DNA of 64,000 nt. Origin: Phyllostachys edulis. Lineage: Eukaryota > Streptophyta > Magnoliopsida > Poales > Poaceae. Positions 36,601 through 46,825 of the stretch are shown piece by piece. Positions within the stretch are counted from its first letter, which is position 1. Each line of letters starts with the position of its first letter. Location of the stretch: the NCBI GenBank assembly GCA_036346405.1, contig CM070561.1, positions 27,312,215 through 27,376,214 on the forward strand. Direction: 5' to 3'. The position numbers and the translations under genes were made by a program. The notes beneath the pieces are model-generated. The model did not search any database, was not told where the DNA came from, and saw nothing but the letters and a program-made list of their open reading frames with translations.

Positions 36601-39600
36601 ACGAGTTGATCTGGGCGATCCTGTGAATGGAAGATCAAATTGAATGAGGGGAAAGACTCAAGGTGTTAAGGGACGCGATATGACACGAAAAAATCGACAC
36701 CAAACCCTTCATGGCGCGGGAGACGAAGATGATGGTGCATGGCAGTTTTAGGGTTTTCACTCTCCGAGCTCTAGGGCTCGAGTGAGGGAACGAGAGGTGA
36801 AGTGAGTGTGCGCACTGAGTTGGAAAAGAGAAAGCGAAGCTCGGGGTGGCCTTTATATAGGAAAAGCGGCGGAGATGGACGAGGTGAAGCTCGGGCAGTC
36901 GTGGGCAACCCGGCGGAGTTTTACAACGTTGTACAGGCAGAAGAGGGTTGGCGCGGGCAGGTATGGGCACAGCATTGAACGGCGATGCGATGCGGGTGGT
37001 TGAGCTTCAGCAAAACCATTGGCGGTGAGGCGAAACCAGGGGCGCGGCGGAGCTTCACGCGCGCGAGCGTGCGTTGGTGAGGCCGAGCGCGAGGTGGACG
37101 ATGAGTCCTGTGCATGGGGCCCACCAGTCAGCGATGCAACAAAGCGGTACGCGCTGATCTAATCTCGATGGTCCAATCGAAAATGAACGGCTACGATTGA
37201 TTGCGCTGTTCGGACGGTCCGAACGGCCCAATCAATCTGGACCGTCTATTTCGACATCAACGGCTCAGGTGAATGAGTTGTTCGGACGGTCCGAACGGCC
37301 CAATCAATCTGAACTGTTGATTTCAAAATCCAACGGCTTAGAGGCGCTGGGTCCGATCCACTTATGGAGTTGGTTTGGTTCAACCAGACTGTTTGGACTC
37401 GAGCCCGAGGAACAGTACTAGCTTTTGGTTTTTGAATTAACAGCTGAATTCTTTGCTGATTTAATTCACCAACCAAACGAAGTCCACAAATTATGAAAAA
37501 AAATTTATAGACTACTGAGCTTGAGTAGTTTCTACAGTAAAATTTTCAGAGGTTAACACCTTACCTGAATTTCTACAAAATTCAAATAATGTGCTGATCT
37601 TAAGAAGTTGTAAAGATTTTTCTAAACAAAATTTCATGTAGAAATTTTGTTGAATAATTCCTAGGATAAATAGCCCGAAACCATTCCTTCACTTAGAAAA
37701 ATTTTACTTTGTTTTATCTATTTCCTTTTTAGCACCCAAAGTTGTTCAAGTTTTATTTTTAAAACCAACACAAGATTTTCAAAAAGGCAATGTTTATGTA
37801 GGACCGGAAAGGCGACTAGAGGGGGGGTGAATAGACGCTTTCTCTATTTTTCACCTCGATCGAACTCAACACTACTTTCACTCCAATAGCTATAAAATCT
37901 ATGAAGATCTGTATACAGGCACAGCGGATAACCTATGTTGAATCCGATCAAACCCCGAAGCAAGGGACCAAAGACGACTCACAACTGCATGCACAAAATA
38001 TCTTAGATGGCTTCTCGATTCATGAGCACGACACAAGCAAAAGGTGCAGCTGCTAGGAATAAAAACAAACACCTCACTCGCACTAAACAACCGCCGGCAC
38101 GGGCTCTGCTTTTCTGCGGGGCACTACACCAAGATATAGCACACGAGGATCCCTGTCGCTCCTGTGCGAGAACTCAACAGCATAAGCAATTGAGAATTGT
38201 TTGTACAGCCTCGACCCGCTTGTTTTTACCAGAATCAATCAAGCCTTCTGAGCCCAGCAGCATGTATAAAAAAAACAGCATCCAAGGCAAAAAATCAAAT
38301 CAACAGTCGAGCGCATAGCACTTGCAATTAAAACCACACACTCGCTGGCAAACAATTCAAAGAATCACTCGCTTCAATGAGCCAGCCGAGGTAATAAAGA
38401 ACTCGAACATAGTAGCAATCTGTTCACCAGTCACAAGTGCCGGACCAAACTACAAGAAACCGACAGCCCCAGCAAAAACAAATGTAAAATCAAAACATAC
38501 AGAGAATGAAATTAACTGCAACAGTTTTGAGATCCATGAAACGATGGGAATCAGAACAACATCTCACAGGACAGAACATCACGCTGCTTCGGGCTTTTTC
38601 AACACGCAGGCCGCCTAGATCGGTTTTTTACAGAAGAACAAGCGCTGGATTTTCACAGCAAGATGGCAGCCCTATTTTCTCTCAGCAGCAATCAAAATCA
38701 AATTAAACAAATCCAAAACATTTGATGAGAATTAAGCCGCTCGGCCTCCCTTTTTCTGTGACTACAGCCGCAAGCTCCTAAGCAGACTGCCGCCGCAGGC
38801 TCCAATTTTTCGAGTGAGGCGCTGCAAAAACAGATGACAAGCAGAGATACACGCTACCACCAGCCAAGCACTGGTTTTTGCGGACTGCAGCAAACAATAT
38901 TCAGATCTGAAATAGCAAAACAAACTGCAACTAAAGAAAACAGCTCAAGCAAAAGAAAGAACAAGATGCAGGAGCAAGACAAGTCGCCTTGACTCTCTTT
39001 TCTCTACTGATTTTTCGGCACAATACACACCTGCAAGTCAGCCGCCGCTGGTGCTCCGGGTTTTGAGGCAACACAGAGATAAAAACACCTACACACAGGC
39101 GCTACAGGGCACTTAAATTGTCGATCTGCACAAGACCCTACAAGCTGCGCCGCCCATCAGGCACTCCAATAAATAAATCCAAACAGCCAGCCGGAAATAA
39201 ATGAAATCAACACCTTGCGGGCAGCCAAACAAACAACACCAAACCAAAAAGCAAGCGATAGAAAAAACTAAGAACAGTAGACCGATGGGAAGGTAATCAA
39301 TGCTTCAAAACACTGAATCCTGATTTTTGTCTACCGCCAAGGCATCAGTTTCTTTCAGGCTGGACAGGGCGCCGCCGCCAGGAGGTTTCTCCCCATTTCA
39401 CAAGGGCAGCAACAGGCGCTTCTATTTTTCTATCGACTCTACAGGCAGACCAACAAAAGCCACCGAGCCATTCTCTAGATTAAGTAGCAAGGCGCCGCCA
39501 CCCCTATCTTTTTCAGCCAACTCCCCAGCAGCCACCAATCACTCCCTTCTACTATTCTTTTTATAGGGTCATCTCTAACCCTAGAAAACCTTCTAGAAGA

Positions 39601-40467
39601 ATTACCCTAATGGGCTTCCGTTAGGGCCCAACAACAACGGAACACACACGCACGAATCTCAAAGCGTCGTCTTCAACGTCGATTGATCTAAACTGCTTCA
39701 CCATGCGCCGACCCGCGCCGCGGCTTAGTCAAAAGGTCACCAAGGCGGTATTTGGTAGAATTACCAAAATACCCCTTCTCGATCTTTTCCGAAGACCGAG
39801 TCCAATGATCGTGAAGCAATCCCATGCTTCGCCACGTGTAGGCTGATCAACGGCTCCATGTCGTCAAGTCTCTCCCGTCCGGATCCCACCGGCACCACTG
39901 AGCACTTGCAACGACTCCCGCGCCGCTTGATCAAACCGACAGACCGAATCGCCTGTTCGGTCATCCTTGTCCATTCTGCGCCACGCTTGAGTCACTTGAC
40001 CTCACACGGCATCCATGATCGTTCTGGACCTCAGCTCTCCAAGCTTAGTCCCGATCCACCTCGCCGTTGACCGTCGTTGACCTCCAAGCCACCTGCACAG
40101 CAATAGACAAGCAAACACGAATCCGGGAACAAGTTCTTCACAACTTGACCCACGTTAGCCAAAACATGCAATATGCAACACATATGCATTAACAAATATG
40201 GATATGACCTATCCCAAAATCAAATCACCACTTATATCAACATTCAGCACAAAAGCCGGTCAGACCGCCGCTGACCTGACAGATCTGAAACTTTGTCGAA
40301 AACACTTGAAACTTCAAACTAAAAGCCACATTGCCAATTGTTTCATCATCCTAAGATCATGGGCATATCCCCATGATATCCACAGTTTAAATGCAAATGC
40401 TCAATGGAACTTTTCCCTAGTGCATTTATATTACTTAATCCCAAGATTAGGATTTTAGGATGTTACA
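33607..40467 (-). mobile_element. Solo LTR (gypsy-like), minus strand, with nested copia LTR
   Basis: On the minus strand it starts TGTAACATCCTAAAATCC and ends GGGGGTCTGACA, the same style of ends as the LTR at 25214-30519. TSD is GTCTC (33602-33606 and 40468-40472). Without the nested copia LTR (37797-40384 plus its TSD) it is about 4.3 kb. A minus-strand TATA box (CCTATATAAAGGCC, about 36848-36862) lies upstream of a GC-rich leader (36.1-36.8 kb) whose ORFs are unsupported. A 76-78-bp tandem repeat with the palindrome TTCGGACGGTCCGAA sits at about 37203-37340. Confidence 0.9.
37797..40384 (-). mobile_element. Solo LTR of a Sirevirus-like copia element
   Basis: 2588 bp, starts TGTAGGACCGGAAAGGCGAC and ends CCCCATGATATCCACA, with a perfect TSD, GTTTA (37792-37796 and 40385-40389). 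The ends and several internal blocks (GGCGACTAGAG, GGGTGAATAG, TCCAATAGCTAT) match the copia LTR at 58993-61016, giving family and orientation. It is the youngest layer of a three-level nest: gene fragment, gypsy-like LTR, copia LTR. Confidence 0.9.
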
Positions 40468-40533
40468 GTCTCTAGTTCAATTGTCTAGCTCATCCTCTTC
40501 TTGTTCTGCACCTCCTACTAATACCAAGGTAAC

Positions 40534-40902
40534 TCCTTCACTTTGGAGGTTTAGAAAATCCCACGATAATCCTTGAATCATACAAAAGCAAAATTCCTAT
40601 AAATTCTCTTATTAATCGATAGAAAAAAGATAATATCTACACTACTTATTTCGACAGGGTCCGATTATAACGGTGCATATTAATCATATATAGATAAGAA
40701 ATTCTCTCGCTAATCGAGAGAAAAAGAAAATATCCACACCAGTTATTTTGGTGGGCCTAATTATAACCGTGCAATGCAGATTAATCATATATAGATATTA
40801 CAACTACATATTACAATTGTATCACCAATACAACTATATTTTTGAAAGCCAAATAGAGTTATATAACAAATATAATATATTGTAATATCTAGCGAGCAAA
40901 CA
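40534..40902. repeat. Intergenic with two-copy tandem repeat
   Basis: About 40597-40690 and 40691-40795 are related blocks (AAATTCTCT, TAATCGA(T/G)AGAAAAA, ATATC(T/C)ACAC, TTATAAC(G/C)GTGCA, TTAATCATATATAGATA). The right part is AT-rich and leads into the MULE terminal repeat. No gene. Confidence 0.7.
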
Positions 40903-41160
40903 AAAAATTGATTTTTTAATTTAATCCTTTTTTAATTTTATTTTAAAGTTAACCCCTCGCTAACTTTATTTCTAATTCTGACCCCTTTGGTCACGCCACC
41001 TCCCGTGGCATGAGCAAACAACACTATCACGCCACCCAGGGCGGCGTGGCCAAAGCTGCCACGTAAGCCCTCGGCCGCGCGCCGTGCCAGCGTGGAGCTT
41101 GCGTGGCATGTGTGGCGTGACAAGTCTCACTTGTCATGCCATATAACATGGCGTGACAGA
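40903..41160 (+). repeat. MULE left terminal inverted repeat
   Basis: Inverted partner of 54188-54438. The A/T-rich outer 70 bp are followed by GC-rich sequence with repeated TCACGCCA / TGGCGTGA pairs. Compared with its partner it has one extra TCACGCCA unit (about 41026-41050). Confidence 0.85.
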
Positions 41161-41330
41161 GCCCGATGCGGAGGAGATGTTCGAACCGTCCGATTTGAAT
41201 TGGACGGTCCAAACAGATAGAGACGTTCGGACCGTCCAAACGTACCCTTTGTCACGCCATTTAGAACGGCGTGACAGTGCTTTGTCATGCCAGCTAGATT
41301 GGCGTGACAGGGGCTTATTCCAGTAAATTA
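41161..41330. repeat. Sub-terminal TCACGCCA / TGGCGTGA repeats and ACCGTCC motifs
   Basis: Alternating GTCATGCCA / TGGCGTGACAG units continue inward from the terminal repeat. Between them lie ACCGTCCGAT, TTGGACGGTCC and GTTCGGACCGTCC. No coding sequence. Confidence 0.75.
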
Positions 41331-41416
41331 TGACAGTTATTCCATTTGGATTTATAGATTTGGAACCTCTGGTAAGAAGATAACAAAGGGACTTACTTTT
41401 GAAAGATCAAAAACAA

Positions 41417-42054
41417 TTGAAGATACGGTGATGCATAACACCATGTACATGTAACATTTAACAATCCACAACTTGAAAATAGAGACCTCTCTACGTAACC
41501 AAATATAACATCATCCTTTTAACTGGGAGTAAATACATATGTGGGCCGGTAATCTTTTTGTGCTTTGAAAACCTTTGACACTTCACAATATTTCCATGGC
41601 GTGTCCCAGAAGTGATACATAATGCATCCTGGAAAAAAATGGCTAATATGTGGATTGTGTGGTACAACATGAGGCACAATTATGAAAGATGCGTAGACAT
41701 CCTAGTGGAATGATAGGTGGTGCTCTTCATAACTTTGTGGTCGTAGACCAAACCGTAAACTTCCAGAACTCGTTTTTTTCATGTTGTTGGATGCCTTGCT
41801 ACGCGAATAATTGAATGCAAAAAGACAACGACATTTAAAGTTGTGAATTTAAATATTCTTTATAATAAAGCTTGGAATAACATGGCACACAGGGTTTGGT
41901 TACGTGCATAAGAAACAACATCATGCACGATGCAACAAACCGAAGCTACTCCTACGATACATATGCACCTTTTTTGAAAGGAAATAAATTAGACCTTCCG
42001 GGAACTAGCACGGAATGGTCTAACCTACTACGTGGACTGGGGCCATTTTCCCTT
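41417..42054. repeat. Tandem duplication inside the MULE, copy 1
   Basis: Nearly identical to 43283-43531 plus 44330-44703 (shared GTGATGCATAACACCATGTA, ATAGAGACCTCTCTACGTAA, GTGGTGCTCTTCATAACTTT). Copy 2 is interrupted by a solo LTR. Copy 1 lies just 3' of zinc finger gene 1 and copy 2 just 3' of zinc finger gene 2, so the duplication included the genes. Confidence 0.9.
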
Positions 42055-42868
42055 CCTTGCTAGGTCAGCGTTGAACTCCTCGCCGGCCTCTTTGGCCTTG
42101 GCCGCCAATTCCCTCTTCCTCTCGCGCTCTTTGCGCCTGCACGCCTCGAGATGAGCTTGCGTCTCCCGACGTATGCGCTCGTTGTGCTCCTCGTTGCGAT
42201 GTCGCTCCTCCGGCATCTCGCGGTCTTTGTTGGCACTCCACTCATCGAAGTCAAGAGACCACTGGTCATATGGGTGGATCTTGTGGTCGATCCACTTGCG
42301 GTAGTCACATAGCGGATCTGGGGACTACAGGTAGACGAGAGAGGTTGTTAGTTCATACTTTGAAAGAGAAATAGTACGGAAACACACTGTAACTGGTCCT
42401 TACCGGCTACCGATAGGTCCTCGTGTCCCAACGTCGGTCGGGATAGTCACTGGAGTAGTTCGCGCAACCACAGTAACACATGCCTAGGCTGAGCGGGTGC
42501 TTGGACTTGAAGAACTTGCATCTGTCCGTACACCAACAGAGGGGCAGAGTCTCCCCCTCTAGCGGGAGTTGTGGCGAACGCTCGATTGGAATGTTCGGGA
42601 TGGGGTTGCTGCTACGGGGGGCTTCATTATGAACGCGTGCCATGTAGGCACGCATCTGTTGTTCGATCCAGGCCCTAGCAGCCCTTGCTCGGTCGTCCTC
42701 CTCCTCAGCAGCCCTTGCTTGCTCGCAGATCCGGTCCCATTTCCTCTGCCTGTTGTCCATCCTAGTGTGGTGAAGCAAGCTCTGGTGTAGTAACCTGTGA
42801 GGCGTGGAGAGTGTATTTTGTTGCGTAGTGTTCTCTCCCAGATCTCTTCCACCCCTTTTATAGGCCAT
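42028..42868 (-). CDS. GRF-type zinc finger-like protein, MULE gene copy 1
   Basis: Probable two-exon gene. Exon 1 (42868 to about 42410) begins with Met, then an Arg/Glu/Ala-rich helical stretch (CEQARAAEEEDDRARAARAW), then a Cys cluster CWCTDRCKFF and GMCYCGCANY resembling the uncharacterised GRF-like Cys proteins common in grasses. Exon 2 (about 42325-42028) reads CDYRKWIDHKI, then a strongly charged helix (MPEERHRNEEHNERIRRETQ onward), and stops at 42028. The intron lies around 42326-42410. Function is unknown; the Cys set suggests nucleic acid binding. It is in the same orientation as the MULE transposase. I see no stop within these exons, but the exon borders are inferred. Confidence 0.5.
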
Positions 42869-42869
42869 A

Positions 42870-43146
42870 TGGTTGGCATGGTGCGGTAAATTTTCTGCAA
42901 AGCCCTGTCTTTTCGTTCTAAAAAGCTAAGGACGTAGAGTGTTGTCATGTCGATCTGAAAAGCTGGCGAGGCAGAGTGTTGTAACGCCTTACTTTGTAGA
43001 GAGAAGTCATGTCTTGCTTTGCAGCGTGTTGTCTTTTCGGTCTGAAAAGCTGACGAGGCCAAGTGTTGCCACGTCTTTCATTGCAGAGTTATGTCTTTTC
43101 GTTCTGAAAAGCTGGTGAGGCGGTCAGGGTTATCAAGTCGATCTGA
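42870..43146. repeat. Tandem GTCTTTTCGNTCTGAAAAGCTG repeats upstream of zinc finger gene 1
   Basis: Four related blocks of about 60-80 bp, each with TCT(TTTCGN)TCTGAAAAGCT and GAGGC, lie just 5' of the minus-strand gene and run into the telomere-like block. Confidence 0.75.
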
Positions 43147-43277
43147 AAAGCCTAAACCCTAAACCTAAACTACAAACCCTAATCATAAACCCTAAACCCT
43201 AAACCAAAACCCTAAACCTAAACCTAAAAGCCTAAACCCTAAACCTAAACCTAAAAGCCTAACCCTAAACCCTAAAA
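43147..43277. repeat. Interstitial telomere-like repeats, block 1
   Basis: Repeated CCCTAAA and variants (CCTAAACCTAAA, CCTAATCATAAA), matching the plant telomere unit CCCTAAA but irregular. Located 5' of zinc finger gene 1 on its coding strand. Confidence 0.9.
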
Positions 43278-43282
43278 TACAG

Positions 43283-44703
43283 TGATGCATAACACCATGT
43301 ACATGTAACATTTAACAATCCATAACTTGAAAATAGAGACCTCTCTACGTAACCAAATATAACACCATCCTTTTAACTAGAAGTAAATACATATTGTGGG
43401 CCGGTAATCTTTTTGTGTTTTGAAAACCTTTGACACTTCACAATATTTCCAGGGCGTGTCCCAGAAGTGATACATAATGCATCCTGGAAAAAAAATGACT
43501 AATATGTGGATTGTGTGGTACAACTGAGGCATGACGAGGATATAACAATCCTTATTGTATTATATATCTATAATTCATATTATGGATAATAATAATGACG
43601 TCATATAACTCTTGAGTATACCCCTTAATATTCATAAGGGAGAAGCTGGAGGTCGTAAGTTCTTCTACGACCACCCTGTAGTCGTGGGTCTTCCTACGAC
43701 TATCCCCTAGTCGTAAGCCCTTCTACGACTATCTAGTGATCGTAAGCTCTACTACGATCGATCTGTGGTTGTAGGCCCTCCTACGACCACCACCTAGTCG
43801 TAAGCTTTTCTACGACCAGTCCTTAGTCGGTAAGACTCACAGACATGTGGGCCTAGTCGATCAAGGAATCTCATGTACCGTATCTAAGGATATGAGCAAT
43901 CAATTACGCTGTTATTCTCCGGAATAACAGCACGACTTAACCCCCTGTTATGATGATAATTGCCTGGCGACGTGGGGATGTTACTACCCCCGTAATAACC
44001 TTCAGTAATGGCTCCACAATCTGGTGCGTTAATGTGACCTTTATTCTGAAGATCCAACGGGGCACCCCGGAGACAGTATAAAAGGCAACAATCATCAGGG
44101 TAAAGGGAGGATCCGGGATCATTAGAAGCACAGTACTCTATTCTTTGGTTCCACTTGTAATCCAGCATACTCAATACATACACACAGGAGTAGGGTTGTT
44201 ATTCTCCCAGGAGAAGGCCGAACTCAGTATAAAAATCGAAAGTCTCCATCTCGTGTGATTTTGAGCCTAGAGGAACCCCCGAATCAAACAATCTTTACGT
44301 AAGTTCGGTCCTAAAACACCGACAAGACACAATTATGAAAGATGCGTAGACATCCTAGTGGAATGATAAGTGGTGCTCTTCATAACTTTGTGGTCGTAGA
44401 CCAAACCGTAAACTTCCAGAACTCGTTTTTTTCATGTTGTTGGATGCCTTGCTACACGAATAATTGAATGCGAAAAGACAACGATATTTAAAGTTGCGAA
44501 TTAAAATAGACTTCATAATAAAGCTTGGAATAACATGGCGCACAGGGTTTGGTTACATGCATAAGAAACAACATCATGCACGATGCAACAAACCAAAGCT
44601 ACTCCTACGATACATATGCGCCTTTTTGGAAAGGAAATAAATTAGACCTTCCGGGAACTAGCACAGAATGGTCCGACCTACTGCATGGACCGGGGCTATT
44701 TTC
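43283..44703. repeat. Tandem duplication inside the MULE, copy 2 (split)
   Basis: Matches 41417-42054. The match is broken at 43531/44330 by a solo LTR and its TSD. Identity ends at CCCTTCCTT in both copies, where the two zinc finger genes diverge. Confidence 0.9.
43532..44324 (+). mobile_element. Solo LTR, gypsy (Tat-like) family, plus strand
   Basis: 793 bp, starts TGACGAGGATATAAC and ends CTAAAACACCGACA. This is the reverse orientation of the LTR family at 10539, 11666 and 24087. TSD is AGGCA (43527-43531) against AGACA (44325-44329), one mismatch. The uninterrupted duplicate at about 41677 keeps AGGCA, which confirms the insertion point. A TATA box (CAGTATAAAAGGC) lies near 44073 and the TTACGAC-type array at 43650-43830. 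Confidence 0.93.
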
Positions 44704-44858
44704 CCTTCCTTGGGAGCTTCTTTGCCCGTGCCTAATGATAGAAGGTGCCTCGCACTACCCGCATAGAGTGTTGTTCAGTTGGGCGCCTCGGACGTGGTTG
44801 GCCGTCGTTGTAGTGGCATGCACATATACAGCTAGTGTTGGCGCAGCAGCATGTGGGA

Positions 44859-45310
44859 TCATAGGAACTTCCTATGTTCACGACCCCCTCGTTGCCCTCT
44901 CATGCACTGCATCATTGGCGAGAGGTCATCATTTTGCTCGTTGAGATCGTCAATTTGCGCCCAACTCAAAGATTCGGTTCCACAATATATCCATGTACCT
45001 GACAACATGTCGTTCATAGGGAGGATCGATCCAGCGGACAAAGTTGCGTTTCTCCATCTGCTGCAAGGGACGGTTAGTACGGAGGATGTATTAGCAGTAA
45101 CATGAACAAAACTATTTACCCCAGAGTACGGGCATCGGAAGAAACGCTGTCCGCCATCGAAAGGGCCGTCTATGACTTGCACGATATCATCCTCCCCGTG
45201 TCCGCATTTTGGCCATGCCGGTTGAGCACGCTTGTTCAGCATCAACCGGTAGTTAGGGCCGAAGTCCTCCCTCCTTTCGAGGGGAAGGTCTTGCTTCGGC
45301 GACCCTGATT
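44859..45310 (-). pseudogene. GRF-type zinc finger protein, MULE gene copy 2
   Basis: On the minus strand 45310-45110 reads PKCGHGEDDIVQVIDGPFDG then GQRFFRCPYSG, a good match to the GRF zinc finger style (CxxCG, then GPxDGGxRFFxCP). After an intron (about 45115-45063) a second frame reads NFVRWIDPPYERHVVRYMDI followed by LWNRIFELG and a TGA, as in grass proteins of this kind. No clear start Met precedes the finger and the product would be short. It is probably a nucleic-acid-binding protein of unknown role; it may be decayed. Confidence 0.5.
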
Positions 45311-45459
45311 GGACTGGTCCCTAGGCGTCTGCTATGGTATGTTACTGTATGACGGAGAAGGTTCTTCTTCCTACGGTTTCAAGGGTCGAGTGGTCCTTCC
45401 GGAGCGTGGGGCGCACATTTATAGCCTGTGGGGGGAGGCTAACAAAGCGGGTAATGTGT

Positions 45460-45820
45460 TAGGTTGTAGATGAAAAGACCTGACGGGGCTGGCTACTTTG
45501 CACAGAGATAAGACTAAACGGGGTAGCTTTGCGCAATGACAACACCAAAAGAGACAGCCTTGCGCAGTGACAAGACCGGACGGGGCAGCTTTTGTGTAGT
45601 GACTAGACCACACGGAGCAGCTTTGTGCAGTAACAAGGCCAAAGGAGACTGACCTTATGCGATGACAAGACAAGACAGACAGACTTTCTGCGGTGACAAC
45701 CTGATCGCGCCATGACTTTTCAGAATAAAAAGACATGACTCTGCAAAGAAAGACGTAGAGTGTTGTAACGTCGATCTAAAAACATGGCAAGGGTTAGGTT
45801 TGTCCAGTCGATCTAAAAAT
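45460..45820. repeat. Tandem GCGCAGTGACAAGACC-type repeats upstream of zinc finger gene 2
   Basis: Five to six degenerate units of about 35-45 bp of the form TTGCGCAGTGACAAGACCGG then GGGCAGC, between gene 2 and the second telomere-like block. The sequence differs from the repeats at the same place in copy 1. Confidence 0.75.
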
Positions 45821-45825
45821 CCTAA

Positions 45826-46090
45826 ACCCTAACCCAGAACCTAAAAACCTAAAACCCTAAAACCCTAGACCTAGACCTAAATCTAAAGCCTAATAGCCTA
45901 AACCCTAACGTAAACCTAAAACTCTAAATCCTAAACCTAAACCCTAAAAACTTAAAACCCCAACCCTAACCCTGAACCTAAAAACCTAAAACTCTAACCC
46001 TAACCCTGAACCTAAAAACCTAAAGCATAATAGTCTAAACCTTAATGTAACCCTAAAACTATAAATCCTAAACCTAAACCCTAAAAACTT
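45826..46090. repeat. Interstitial telomere-like repeats, block 2
   Basis: Irregular CCCTAAA / CCTAAAAACCTAAA repeats over about 265 bp, introduced by the same CAGTCGATCTAAAAA lead as block 1 (AAGTCGATCTGAAAAG). Block 2 therefore belongs to the duplication. Confidence 0.9.
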
Positions 46091-46091
46091 A

Positions 46092-46580
46092 CTGCCACGC
46101 CACTTGCCCCGGAGTGACAAGACTACCTTGTCACGCCCCATTCACTGGCGTGGCAAAAGCGCATCTTGCCACGCCACAATGCTTGATGTTCGGAGGCATT
46201 GCCAAAAGAGGGCCTGCTGGGGCTAAGTCTGTCACGCCACTTACCTGGCGTGGTGACAGGCGCTTTGTCATGCCACTATTAATAGCGTGGCAAAAACGCA
46301 TCTTGCCACACCACAATGCTTGATGTTCCAGAGGCATTGCCAAAAAGGGTCGGCGCTGCCAGGGCTAAGTCCTGTCACGCCACTTACCCCGGCATGACAG
46401 GACTGCCTTGTCACGCCACCATTAATGGCGTGGAAAAAACGTACTGCCACGCCACAATGCTTGATGTTCCAGAGGCATTGCCAAAAAGGGTCGGCGCTGC
46501 CGGGGCTAAGTCCTATCACGCTACTTACCCCGGCGTGACAGGACTGCCTTGTCACGCCACCATTCACGGCGTGGCAAAAA
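46092..46580. repeat. Internal tandem array of terminal-repeat-like TCACGCCA modules
   Basis: About four units of 120-125 bp, each with TTGTCACGCCA, GGCGTGGCAAAA, CCACAATGCTTGATGTTC, GAGGCATTGCCAAAA, GGGCTAAGTC and CACGCCACTTACC. The modules resemble the MULE terminal repeats but lie 5 kb inside. ORFs here are by-products. Confidence 0.88.
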
Positions 46581-46825
46581 CCCTCACGCACCCAACATTT
46601 CATGCATCCAGAATCAATATAGTGTGATTTCATTCAAACAACAATAAGAATCAATCATCAACCATCAGTCATCTCATTTCATGCATTGAGAATAATTACA
46701 ATGATTTCATTCAAACAACAATAAGAAGCAACCATCATTCATCGCATTTCATTCAACATTCAAAATGGCCATCGAGAGTTCCATTCAGAACTGTACAAAA
46801 TGCATGCACCCATTCATTCATCCCA
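46581..46825. other. 3' flank of the PMD gene
   Basis: Short repeats of CATTCAAACAACAATAAGAA and CATTTCATGCAT. No coding sequence. Confidence 0.5.

Larger units (their letters stand above)
33504..40533 (+). pseudogene. Duplicate 5' fragment of the receptor kinase gene, split by a solo LTR
   Basis: 33504-33606 matches the 5' flank and start codon of the kinase gene at 54.58-54.68 kb (shared GATGTACTGATTGTTG-type block, TGTCTCCCAA, AAGCTGCCGATTAGTCGATT, then ATGGCTGTCTC at 33597). The match resumes at 40468-40533 (CTCATCCTCTTCTTGTTCTG, CACCTCCTACTAATACCA) and then stops. The two parts are the same sequence split by the LTR at 33607-40467, whose TSD is GTCTC. Only about 25 codons remain. An in-frame TAG follows (CAATTGTCTAGC). 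It is non-functional. Confidence 0.85.

Noticed and set aside
36089..37124. GC-rich ORFs in the gypsy-like LTR
   Set aside because: They lie in the leader after the LTR TATA box, have no motifs and overlap on both strands.
43147..46090. CCCTAAA blocks as a chromosome end
   Set aside because: Irregular, short and internal to a duplicated MULE segment; interstitial repeats, not a telomere.
46114..46633. ORFs of 69-121 codons on both strands
   Set aside because: By-products of the TCACGCCA tandem array; the encoded peptides are themselves repetitive and strand-independent.
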